DNA of 64,000 nt, from contig JAAYNA010000084.1 in the NCBI GenBank assembly GCA_012521105.1, forward strand, positions 92,406-156,405, in the 5' to 3' direction. The notes beneath the pieces were generated by a model. That model was not told the origin of the DNA, made no database searches, and saw nothing but the letters and a program-made list of their open reading frames with translations. Each line of letters opens with the position of its first letter. Positions within the stretch are counted from its first letter, which is position 1. Positions 26,946 to 35,215 of the stretch are shown piece after piece. The translations under genes were made by a program, and so were the position numbers. This DNA comes from Clostridiaceae bacterium. Its GTDB lineage: Bacteria; Bacillota; Clostridia; DSM-8532.

Positions 26946-29225
26946 ATGAACAAAATACAAACTTCTCTGAAAGCACTGGCAAGGTTGGTACCATACTTAT
27001 TATTACCGTTAACTGTTATAATTTGGGCACTGGTACTGAAAAATGAATTTATATATGTTATAAAATGGTGGGCTGTTTTATTATTCATTGGCTTCTTGTT
27101 TTTTCCAATGTCGGTTAATATTTTTTCTACATTTACTGATAAGGGCTTTCTGTTTTCAAAAATTATCGGGCTTGCTGTCAGCTCATATGTTTTTTGGCTC
27201 CTTTCCTACTTAAAGCTATTGAAAATAACCACATTTAACTGTTGGTATGTTACGGTAATTTCAGGCATTATTACCTCTGTTGTTTCTTTAGCAGGAAGCG
27301 GCAGTTTCAAAAGACTCAGGACATGTAAGTATAAAGGCACAATCCCCTGGATTCTTACCGGCGAAAGTATTTTTCTTTTTTCATTGTGTTTCTGGACCTA
27401 TCTAAGAGGGTTTACTCCCAAGATAGAAGGGCTTGAAAAATTCATGGACTATGGGTTTGTGAACAGTATCCTTCGTTCAGGGTATGTTCCACCGAAGGAT
27501 ATGTGGTTTGCAGGAAGCTCAATTAATTATTACTATTTCGGACAGTATGTTACGGCGTTTCTGACAAGACTAAGCACTCTTAAAACCGAAATTTCCTATA
27601 ACATTATGATGGCTACGCTGTTTGCTTTCAGCATGTCACTTTGTTTTATCATAGTTTCAAATATGATAAAAGGGCATGGAGTTAAAACAAATATTTCCGT
27701 AATCACAGGAGGGTTAATTGCATCAATGCTTGTATCTCTCGGCGGAAATCTCCATTCCTTTTTCTACGGCTTTTTATCCAAGTTTTCAGAAGGGGGAGAT
27801 AAATACTGGTTTCCCGATGCAACCAGATATATAGGGTACAATCCTGAAACAAATGATAAAACCATCCATGAATTCCCGGTCTATTCATTCGTTGTATCCG
27901 ATTTACATGCCCACGTTATTAACATGATTTTTGTTATAACGTTAATAGGGGTGTTACTTGCAGTATTCAGAAAACTTGAGGTAAGAACAGGCGAAAGCTT
28001 TAAGATGCGAAATCCGTTTGAAGAATTATTTATCCCCGAAATAATATTAATCGGGCTTTTTATCGGTATTTTTCAAATGTCCAACTACTGGGATTTTCCA
28101 ATATATCTGACCGTTACATTATTTGTATTTATATGCGCGGGAATTCGCCAAAATGGCTTTAGCAAGAAAACAGCAGTTGTTACCATGGTGCGTTTTTTGT
28201 CGGTACTTATATTGTCATTGATGTTTGCGCTTCCTTTTAATCTAACCTTTGACAAGATATCGTCTCAGATTTGTTTTGCCAAAAATCGCTCACTGCCTCA
28301 CCAGTTGCTTGTTCTTTGGGGTTACCAGCTGGCTTTTGTGGTTATTTTCTTTGTTATTATCCTTTATGCTGAACAGAATATTAGCTGGAAAAGAGCAAAG
28401 GGAACAGAAAAAATAAAATTACGCAAGGAATTAAATCTTATTGCCAGGGTAAGAAAAGTTATTGAGAAATATTCCTTAGAGGATGTATTTGCAGTTATTC
28501 TTTGTATATCAGCAACGGGTTTGGTTCTTATTCCCGAGCTTGTTTATGTTAAGGATATTTATGAGTATGGGTATGCAAGGGCAAATACCATGTTCAAGCT
28601 CACCTACCAGGCATTTATCATGTTTGGGCTTGCAGCAGGTTATATTTTTATACGAATCAGAAAATCACCATATAAGGAGCGAAAGATACTTATAGCGAGA
28701 GCAGTAACCATTATTATGCTGATACTGCCAATGATCTATCCTTTTTATGCTATACCAAGCTGGTACAAAGATCTGGATCGGCAAAAATATGAAGGACTGG
28801 ACGGACTTGCTTTTTTAGAAAAAGAATATCCTTATGATTACGAGCTTATATACTGGTTACGTGAAAATGTTCAGGGGCAACCTGTTGTACTGGAAGCTAA
28901 CGGAGACAGTTACACAAAAAATTGCAGGATATCCATGGCCACAGGTCTTCCAACAATTCAGGGATGGTATACTCATGAATGGCTGTGGAGGGGCGATAGA
29001 AATGCTGTCGAGAACCGTATTGACGAAGTAAAAAAAATATATGAGTCGGATGATATTGATGAAACAAAAGAGCTTATTCAAAAATACAATGTGGAGTATA
29101 TTGTTATAGGTAAGCTGGAATATGATAAGTTTCCGGATCTAAAGGAAGGTAAGCTCATTAGCCTTGGTACTGTTGTTTTTGAAAGACCAGATATAAAACT
29201 GATAAAAGTTAGCCGGGAGAACTGA
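26946..29225 (+). CDS. DUF2298 domain (YYY) polytopic membrane protein
   Basis: A 759-residue membrane protein with about 16 hydrophobic segments. The DUF2298 region includes LRGFTPKIEGLEKFMDYGF, YVPPKDMWFAGSSINYYYFGQY and VSDLHAHVINM, the tyrosine-rich stretch that gives the archaeal/Chloroflexi-type family its YYY name. The C-terminal soluble domain (about 615-759) has VEYIVIGK like the leftward protein. DUF2298 is thought to be a GT-C-type transferase, not biochemically settled. Start ATG follows GGGAGGA. Confidence 0.75.
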   Translation: MNKIQTSLKALARLVPYLLLPLTVIIWALVLKNEFIYVIKWWAVLLFIGFLFFPMSVNIFSTFTDKGFLFSKIIGLAVSSYVFWLLSYLKLLKITTFNCWYVTVISGIITSVVSLAGSGSFKRLRTCKYKGTIPWILTGESIFLFSLCFWTYLRGFTPKIEGLEKFMDYGFVNSILRSGYVPPKDMWFAGSSINYYYFGQYVTAFLTRLSTLKTEISYNIMMATLFAFSMSLCFIIVSNMIKGHGVKTNISVITGGLIASMLVSLGGNLHSFFYGFLSKFSEGGDKYWFPDATRYIGYNPETNDKTIHEFPVYSFVVSDLHAHVINMIFVITLIGVLLAVFRKLEVRTGESFKMRNPFEELFIPEIILIGLFIGIFQMSNYWDFPIYLTVTLFVFICAGIRQNGFSKKTAVVTMVRFLSVLILSLMFALPFNLTFDKISSQICFAKNRSLPHQLLVLWGYQLAFVVIFFVIILYAEQNISWKRAKGTEKIKLRKELNLIARVRKVIEKYSLEDVFAVILCISATGLVLIPELVYVKDIYEYGYARANTMFKLTYQAFIMFGLAAGYIFIRIRKSPYKERKILIARAVTIIMLILPMIYPFYAIPSWYKDLDRQKYEGLDGLAFLEKEYPYDYELIYWLRENVQGQPVVLEANGDSYTKNCRISMATGLPTIQGWYTHEWLWRGDRNAVENRIDEVKKIYESDDIDETKELIQKYNVEYIVIGKLEYDKFPDLKEGKLISLGTVVFERPDIKLIKVSREN

Positions 29226-29238
29226 AATTATGCAAAAA

Positions 29239-29294
29239 AAAAGCACATTGCGTATGTACTTATAAATATAATTGCATTATTATAATGTGCTTTT
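29239..29294 (+). terminator. Weak long-loop inverted repeat after the DUF2298 gene
   Basis: AAAAGCACATT pairs with AATGTGCTTTT, 11 bp with a 34-nt loop. It ends in four U residues, so it could act as a weak terminator in either direction. Confidence 0.4.
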
Positions 29295-29341
29295 CAAAAT
29301 AACATATCAAATAAAATCAAATCAAACAACATCTATTATTA

Positions 29342-29370
29342 AAAGGAGGAACAAAATGAAAAAAAGTTAA
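29342..29370 (+). other. Strong ribosome binding site with a 4-codon ORF (MKKS)
   Basis: AAAGGAGG is followed 6 nt later by ATG AAA AAA AGT TAA. The homopolymer of seven A means that one base fewer would open a 16-residue frame that contains two adjacent cysteines. It could be a tiny leader peptide, a decayed gene start or a sequencing indel. The surrounding 370 bp between the DUF2298 gene and thrC hold no other gene. Confidence 0.35.
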
Positions 29371-29519
29371 TGAATGTTGTCTTGATTATAGTATAGCACA
29401 TTTATGATAAAATTTCCATTAAGAGAAGATTAAAGTTGTGAACAATTCGTGAACAATTTTACTTTTCAAATGTAGTTGGCAAAGAAGACTATGCAGATTC
29501 TCCGATACTTAAAAATTCT

Positions 29520-29548
29520 TTGATTTTTTATACTTTTTATATTATATT
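29520..29548 (+). promoter_or_regulatory. Candidate thrC promoter
   Basis: TTGATT at 29520-29525 and TATATT at 29543-29548 with a 17-bp spacer, 48 bp upstream of thrC. No T-box sequence (GGTGGNACC) is seen in the leader. Confidence 0.45.
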
Positions 29549-29596
29549 ATCATTAGTTTAATCAGAGAGTTTAATAAAATTGAAAGAAGGATACAT

Positions 29597-31093
29597 ATGA
29601 GATACAAAAGCACACGTGGTGGACTTTTTGATATTACCTCATCAGAGGCAATAAGGATTGGTATTGCGCCGGATGGTGGGTTATTTGTTCCTAATGAAAG
29701 AGTAAGTATTGATTTAAACTTTATCGAAAGTTTGGTTAATGTTACTTACCGGGAAAGGGCAGAGAAAATACTGTCTTTTTTTCTTACAGATTTCAGCAAA
29801 GAAGAGCTAAGTGAATGTGTGGCAAAAGCTTATGGAGAAAATTTCTCAGTACCGGAGATTGCTCCGCTTGTCCGACTTCATGAACATCTTCATATGCTTG
29901 AACTCTGGCATGGTCCCACATGCGCTTTTAAGGATATGGCTTTGCAGATACTTCCGCATTTCATGGTGAAAGCTATTGAAAAAACAGGAGAAAAGGCAGA
30001 GATAGTTATTCTTGTAGCTACTTCAGGAGATACCGGCAAAGCAGCCCTTGAGGGTTTTGCTGATGTAGATGGAACACATATCGTTGTCTTTTATCCTAAT
30101 GGTGGGGTAAGTGAAGTCCAACGGCTTCAGATGGTTACACAAACAGGTATGAATACAAATGCAGTGGCTGTAAATGGGAATTTTGACGATACTCAGACCG
30201 GTGTAAAGAGAATCTTTAACGACGAGAAAATCTGTGAAGCTCTTGGCACAAAAGGTTACAGGTTTTCTTCAGCAAATTCCATCAACTGGGGAAGGCTGGT
30301 TCCACAGATTGTATATTACTTTTCTGCTTATGCTGATCTGTTAAAAGATAAAAGTATAATACCAGGTGAAAAAATAAATTTTGTGGTTCCAACAGGAAAT
30401 TTTGGTAACATTCTTGCTGCCTGGTATGCAATGAACATGGGGCTTCCTGTAAACCGCCTGATTTGCGCTTCTAATGAGAATAATGTGCTAACCGATTTTA
30501 TAATTAACGGTACCTATGACAGGCGCAGAGAATTCCATAAAACGATGTCTCCCTCAATGGATATCCTTATTTCAAGTAATTTGGAAAGGCTTTTGTATGA
30601 ACTAAGCGGCAGCGATTCAAACCTTATTAAAAGCTATATGAGAGACCTTACTGAAAAGGGTTTTTACTCAGTAAATAATTCAATCAGGGAACAAGTTCAG
30701 AATGTGTTCTGGGCAGGGTTTTCCAACGACAGTGAGACTGTTGCATGCATCCGGAGTGTTTACCAGGATTACGGTTATGTATTGGATACTCATACGGCGG
30801 TAGCCATGGATGTTTATGATAAGTATGTAATTTATACCGGGGATCTTTCTCCAACGGTTATTGTTTCCACAGCAAGCCCGTTTAAGTTTAACCAAAGCGT
30901 GGCAAAAGCACTGTTCGGTGAAGAAACCGAAGGCCTTAATGAATTCGAATTATTAAACCTGCTGTCTGAAAAAACCGGATGGAAAATACCGAAAGGTTTA
31001 AGAGATTTGGACAAAAAAGAAATACTTCATAAAACAGTATGTGATAAAGATAAAATGGGCGAAGTAGTGATGAAACTCCTTAAAATATCGTAA
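29597..31093 (+). CDS. thrC: Threonine synthase
   Basis: PLP enzyme converting O-phosphohomoserine to threonine. HGPTCAFKDMALQ near residue 105 holds the Schiff-base Lys; LVATSGDTGKAALEGF is the phosphate-binding loop; NSINWGRLVPQIVYY and FVVPTGNFGNILAAWY are the other family blocks. Length 498 and the N-terminal MRYKSTRGG mark the long bacterial/fungal type. ATG 29597 follows GAAAGAAGG. It is upstream of hprK with 60 bp between, and the two may be one transcript, but function is unrelated. Confidence 0.95.
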   Translation: MRYKSTRGGLFDITSSEAIRIGIAPDGGLFVPNERVSIDLNFIESLVNVTYRERAEKILSFFLTDFSKEELSECVAKAYGENFSVPEIAPLVRLHEHLHMLELWHGPTCAFKDMALQILPHFMVKAIEKTGEKAEIVILVATSGDTGKAALEGFADVDGTHIVVFYPNGGVSEVQRLQMVTQTGMNTNAVAVNGNFDDTQTGVKRIFNDEKICEALGTKGYRFSSANSINWGRLVPQIVYYFSAYADLLKDKSIIPGEKINFVVPTGNFGNILAAWYAMNMGLPVNRLICASNENNVLTDFIINGTYDRRREFHKTMSPSMDILISSNLERLLYELSGSDSNLIKSYMRDLTEKGFYSVNNSIREQVQNVFWAGFSNDSETVACIRSVYQDYGYVLDTHTAVAMDVYDKYVIYTGDLSPTVIVSTASPFKFNQSVAKALFGEETEGLNEFELLNLLSEKTGWKIPKGLRDLDKKEILHKTVCDKDKMGEVVMKLLKIS

Positions 31094-31153
31094 TATAATC
31101 TTTACGTGTTAACCGGTAAGAATAAGAGCAAAATAAAAAGGCAGGTGATTATT

Positions 31154-32116
31154 ATGCCAAATTCATCATATGATGTTACATTAGGAAGAATAATCAGTGA
31201 GTTTAAATTAGAAGAGTTAAACTATGTACCCGGGTCCCATGATATTTTAATAAAAACAGCCGATATTAACAGGCCGGGGCTACAACTTGCAGGTTTTTAT
31301 GAGTATTTTGGTTCAGACAGAATTCAGCTAATCGGTACAGTGGAGATGGCATACCTGTCTTCACTTTCCTACGAGGACAGATATGCAAGCCTTTGCTCAT
31401 TTTTTAACCATGATTTTCCATGTGTGATTATCGCAAGGGGAAAAGAACCTTTTCCCGAAATGATAGAACTGGCAACCGAATATGGCATACCACTTTTACG
31501 CACCGATGAAGAAACATCGAGGTTCGCAAGTTATTTGATTCTGTATTTGAATGTTGAATTGGCACCCCGCATAACAAAACATGGAGTTTTGGTGGAAGTT
31601 TATGGTGAAGGGGTCTTAATGCTTGGCGAAAGCGGTGTTGGAAAAAGTGAAACAGCGCTGGAGTTAGTAAAACGTGGCCATCGTCTTGTAGCAGATGATG
31701 TTGTCGAAATCCGAAAGGTTTCAAACAGGACTTTGGTTGGAAGCTCGCCCGACATCATAAGGCATTTTATAGAAATCCGCGGAGTGGGTATTCTGGATGT
31801 TAAAAATCTATACGGTGTTGGCGCGGTTAAAATGACCGAAAATATTAATCTGGTTGTAAATATGGAATTATGGGATACTAATAAGCAGTATGACAGACTG
31901 GGTATTAATGATGAGTACACTGAAATTCTTGGACTTAAAATTCCATCACTCACAGTGCCTGTAAGACCAGGCAGAAACCTGGCTATTATTATAGAAGTTG
32001 CCGCAATGAATCACAGACAGAAAAAAATGGGTTATAATGCAGCAAAAGTGTTAAACCAGAGAGTGATGCAGGAAATTGAGAGAAACTCAATTAGAAATAT
32101 AAACGGTGATCAATAA
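31154..32116 (+). CDS. hprK: HPr kinase/phosphorylase
   Basis: Bifunctional enzyme that phosphorylates or dephosphorylates Ser46 of HPr, central to carbon catabolite control in low-GC Gram-positives. Walker A GESGVGKS is at residues 158-165, followed by ADDVVEI and the HprK signature [16 protein letters not shown] use ATG 31154 with AGGTGATT upstream rather than the track's TTG 31106, giving 320 residues. It starts the hprK-murB-rapZ-yvcK-GDE-whiA run. HPr itself is not in the window. Confidence 0.96.
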   Translation: MPNSSYDVTLGRIISEFKLEELNYVPGSHDILIKTADINRPGLQLAGFYEYFGSDRIQLIGTVEMAYLSSLSYEDRYASLCSFFNHDFPCVIIARGKEPFPEMIELATEYGIPLLRTDEETSRFASYLILYLNVELAPRITKHGVLVEVYGEGVLMLGESGVGKSETALELVKRGHRLVADDVVEIRKVSNRTLVGSSPDIIRHFIEIRGVGILDVKNLYGVGAVKMTENINLVVNMELWDTNKQYDRLGINDEYTEILGLKIPSLTVPVRPGRNLAIIIEVAAMNHRQKKMGYNAAKVLNQRVMQEIERNSIRNINGDQ

Positions 32117-32148
32117 GTAGAAAACCATATTATTACGGAGTTTTCAGT

Positions 32149-33069
32149 ATGAATGATGACATGATAATTGATGTCTTGAAGGAAATGAGCCGAATACTTA
32201 AGGACGAGCAAATACTGTTAGACGTTCCGATGAAAGAGCACACATCCATGCGTGTGGGTGGAAAGGCAAACATGCTTGTACTTCCTTCAAGTGTTGCAGA
32301 GATTCGGGAAATAATTAAGTACCTGTGTAAAATCAATATACCATATTTTGTAATTGGAAATGGCACGAACCTGATTGTTCATGATTCGGGCTATGATGGT
32401 GTGATAATTAAGCTTTCAGATAATTTTTCATCGGTAACGGTAAATGAAAATATTATAACAGCAAAATCAGGAGCATCTATTGTTTCTGTTTCGAATCTGG
32501 CCTGTCATAATTCATTATCAGGTCTTGAATTTGCAGCAGGGATTCCGGGAACAGTAGGCGGATCAGTTGTAATGAATGCAGGAGCTTATGACGGAGAAAT
32601 GAAGGATGTGGTTTTTGAAACCACATGCATGGACAATACAGCAAGTGTTGTCCGTCTATGCTTTGAAGAGTTGCAATTTGATTATAGAACAAGCAAAATG
32701 CAAAAAGATAATCTTGTAGTACTCGAAGTGAAGATGATGCTAAGGGAAGGAAGCAGAGACGAGATTAAGAATAAAATGAAAGAACTTAATAAACGAAGAC
32801 GGGAAAAACAACCATTGAATTTCCCCAGTTCGGGCAGTATTTTTAAAAGGCCTGCAGGGTACTATGCCGGAAAGCTGATAGAAGAAGCGGGCCTTAAAGG
32901 ATATAAAATTGGAGGTGCTCAGGTTTCTGATAAACATTGCGGTTTTATAATAAATACAGGAACTGCATCAGCTACTGATGTAATTGAACTGATTGAACTG
33001 GTTAAAAAGAGAGTTTTTGAAGCTTCCGGTGTAATGTTACAGCAGGAAGTTAAAATACTGGGAGGATAA
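32149..33069 (+). CDS. murB: UDP-N-acetylenolpyruvoylglucosamine reductase
   Basis: FAD enzyme completing UDP-MurNAc, an early peptidoglycan step. FAD-binding motifs MRVGGKANMLVLP, VIGNGTNLIVHD and GLEFAAGIPGTVGGSVVMNAGAYDGEM are visible; the active-site Ser region is PSSGSIFKRP and the C-terminal block SDKHCGFIINTG. This is the type IIb (short) MurB. Start ATG with GGAG at good distance; rapZ follows 3 bp after its stop. Confidence 0.96.
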   Translation: MNDDMIIDVLKEMSRILKDEQILLDVPMKEHTSMRVGGKANMLVLPSSVAEIREIIKYLCKINIPYFVIGNGTNLIVHDSGYDGVIIKLSDNFSSVTVNENIITAKSGASIVSVSNLACHNSLSGLEFAAGIPGTVGGSVVMNAGAYDGEMKDVVFETTCMDNTASVVRLCFEELQFDYRTSKMQKDNLVVLEVKMMLREGSRDEIKNKMKELNKRRREKQPLNFPSSGSIFKRPAGYYAGKLIEEAGLKGYKIGGAQVSDKHCGFIINTGTASATDVIELIELVKKRVFEASGVMLQQEVKILGG

Positions 33070-33072
33070 ACG

Positions 33073-33957
33073 GTGGAGTTTTTAATTATTACCGGTATGT
33101 CGGGGGCAGGTAAAAGCCTTTGTGTAAAATATTTTGAAGATATTGGATATTTTTGCGTGGATAACCTTCCACCTTCGCTGATACCGAAGTTTGCCGAGAT
33201 ATGCCTTCAGGGACAGAATAAAATGGATAAGATAGCACTTATCATGGATATACGGGGTGGTTCGCTGTTTCTGGAATTGTTTCCCGCCCTTGAATCCCTT
33301 GCTGCTTACGGTATATCTTATAAGATCCTGTTCCTCGAGTCACAGGATAATGTTTTGGTAAAAAGATTCAAAGAAACCCGAAGGATGCACCCACTGTCGC
33401 CCGAGGGACGTATTTTGGACGGGATAAAGGAAGAGAGGCGTATTCTGCAGGCAGTAAAGGAAAAAGCACATTACATCATTGATACATCAAACTTTACCCC
33501 AAGACAGCTTAAACAGGAAATTCTGAATCTATTTGTGGAAGGAAAACCTTTTTCAGGACTTATCATAAATGTAATTTCCTTTGGTTTTAAGTATGGAGTA
33601 CCAATAGACTGCGACCTGGTATTTGATGTCCGCTTTATACCAAACCCATATTACATTGATACTTTGAAGAATTTAACCGGGAATAATGAGAAAGTAAGCG
33701 ATTATGTGATGAGTTTTCACGAAAGTACTGTCTTTTTATCAAAACTTGTTGATTTGCTTGATTTTCTTATCCCCAATTATGTAAAGGAAGGTAAAAACCA
33801 ATTGGTAATAGGTATAGGCTGTACCGGTGGAAAGCACCGCTCGGTTACAATTGCAAATCGGTTATTTGACATATTAAAGGCTAAAAATAGCAGTATAGTT
33901 CTTGAGCACAGGGATATAGAGAAAGATAACAGGAGAATGAAGAATGAATCCTTTTAA
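33073..33957 (+). CDS. rapZ: RNase adapter RapZ-like nucleotide-binding protein (YvcJ)
   Basis: P-loop protein of the RapZ/YvcJ family. GMSGAGKSL is the Walker A; RRMHPLSPEG and GIGCTGGKHRSV are family signatures, the last near the C-terminal domain. In Enterobacteria it regulates GlmS sRNA decay; in Firmicutes its exact role is less clear. GTG start behind GGGAGGA. It overlaps yvcK by 14 bp. Confidence 0.94.
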   Translation: MEFLIITGMSGAGKSLCVKYFEDIGYFCVDNLPPSLIPKFAEICLQGQNKMDKIALIMDIRGGSLFLELFPALESLAAYGISYKILFLESQDNVLVKRFKETRRMHPLSPEGRILDGIKEERRILQAVKEKAHYIIDTSNFTPRQLKQEILNLFVEGKPFSGLIINVISFGFKYGVPIDCDLVFDVRFIPNPYYIDTLKNLTGNNEKVSDYVMSFHESTVFLSKLVDLLDFLIPNYVKEGKNQLVIGIGCTGGKHRSVTIANRLFDILKAKNSSIVLEHRDIEKDNRRMKNESF

Positions 33958-35215
33958 AATTCTTTCTGCTACATATAAGTATAGAAAGTGGTTATCAAAG
34001 GGCATTGCAGGTCTGTTGTTTATAATTACCGGGATCATAGTATTGGTATACCGGGCCGATATTCAAACCTTTCAGTTAATAATGGCATTGTTTCTCTGCG
34101 GTATAGGTATTGTTTTTTGTTTTGTCTGCTTTAAAAGGATTATTTTGGAATTGCTTAATTTTAATAACAACGGGCGTACCCATGTTCCAACAAAAATGCT
34201 GGATATAGGAAAAAAGATCTACCATCGTTCACAGCTCAGGGAAGGACCGCACATAGCTGTTATAGGCGGTGGAACAGGAATTTCCACTTTGCTGAGAGGT
34301 TTGAAACAGTTTACGGCGAATATTTCTGCAATTATAACAGTCGCAGACGATGGCGGGGGTTCGGGTATGCTTAGAAGAGATCTGGGGATGTTGCCGCCCG
34401 GAGATATACGAAATTGTATTCTGGCACTTGCCGATACTGAACCTCAAATGGAAAAACTTCTGCAATATCGGTTTCCGGAAGGCGATTTAAAAGGGCAGTC
34501 TTTTGGAAATCTTTTTTTGGCAGCTATGACAGGGATCAGTGAAAGCTTTGAAGCAGGAATACGTAACATGAGTGAGGTACTTGCTGTTACCGGAAGGGTG
34601 TTGCCTGTTACATCGGAGAATATAAATTTAATAGCTGAACTGGAGGATGGAGTTATAATAAAAGGTGAATCGAAAATAGGCAATCACAATACTTTCCATC
34701 CAGGACGAATAAAAAGGGTATATTTGGACAAGAATAATGTTAAACCCTTAGAAAGTGCTCTAAGTGCGATTGATGAAGCATCGATAATAGTTCTCGGACC
34801 GGGAAGCCTTTACACAAGTATAATTCCAAACCTGCTTGTAGACCACGTTGTAGAGAGAATTGCAAAATCCGATGCAATCAAAATCTATGTGGCGAATATT
34901 ATGACGCAGCCCGGCGAAACCGAAGGCTATACAGTTTACGATCATATTAATACAATATATCAGCATGCAGGGTGTGACGGTTTTATTGATTATTGTATTG
35001 TAAATACTGGAAGAGTACCCGACGAAATACACAGGCGTTATGTTAGAGACGGTGCTTCAATGGTGAGACTTGACTCCAACAGGATTAAGAAGTTGGGAAT
35101 TAGAATCATAGAACGTGATTTACTGCAAATAAATAAAGGTTACGTGAGGCATGATCCCATAAAGCTGGCAAAGGCTGTACTTGAAATTAGCGGTTATAAG
35201 GCAGGGAAAGTATAA
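33944..35215 (+). CDS. yvcK: YvcK-family gluconeogenesis factor with N-terminal membrane helices
   Basis: A 423-residue CofD-like fold protein that in Bacillus is needed for growth on gluconeogenic carbon and links metabolism to cell-wall synthesis through UDP-GlcNAc. Two helices at about residues 20-62 precede the conserved IAVIGGGTGISTLLRGLK, VADDGGGSGMLRRDLGMLPPGD and SFGNLFLAAMTG. The N-terminal membrane segment is an addition compared with the Bacillus protein, also known in Clostridia. Confidence 0.93.
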   Translation: MNPFKILSATYKYRKWLSKGIAGLLFIITGIIVLVYRADIQTFQLIMALFLCGIGIVFCFVCFKRIILELLNFNNNGRTHVPTKMLDIGKKIYHRSQLREGPHIAVIGGGTGISTLLRGLKQFTANISAIITVADDGGGSGMLRRDLGMLPPGDIRNCILALADTEPQMEKLLQYRFPEGDLKGQSFGNLFLAAMTGISESFEAGIRNMSEVLAVTGRVLPVTSENINLIAELEDGVIIKGESKIGNHNTFHPGRIKRVYLDKNNVKPLESALSAIDEASIIVLGPGSLYTSIIPNLLVDHVVERIAKSDAIKIYVANIMTQPGETEGYTVYDHINTIYQHAGCDGFIDYCIVNTGRVPDEIHRRYVRDGASMVRLDSNRIKKLGIRIIERDLLQINKGYVRHDPIKLAKAVLEISGYKAGKV

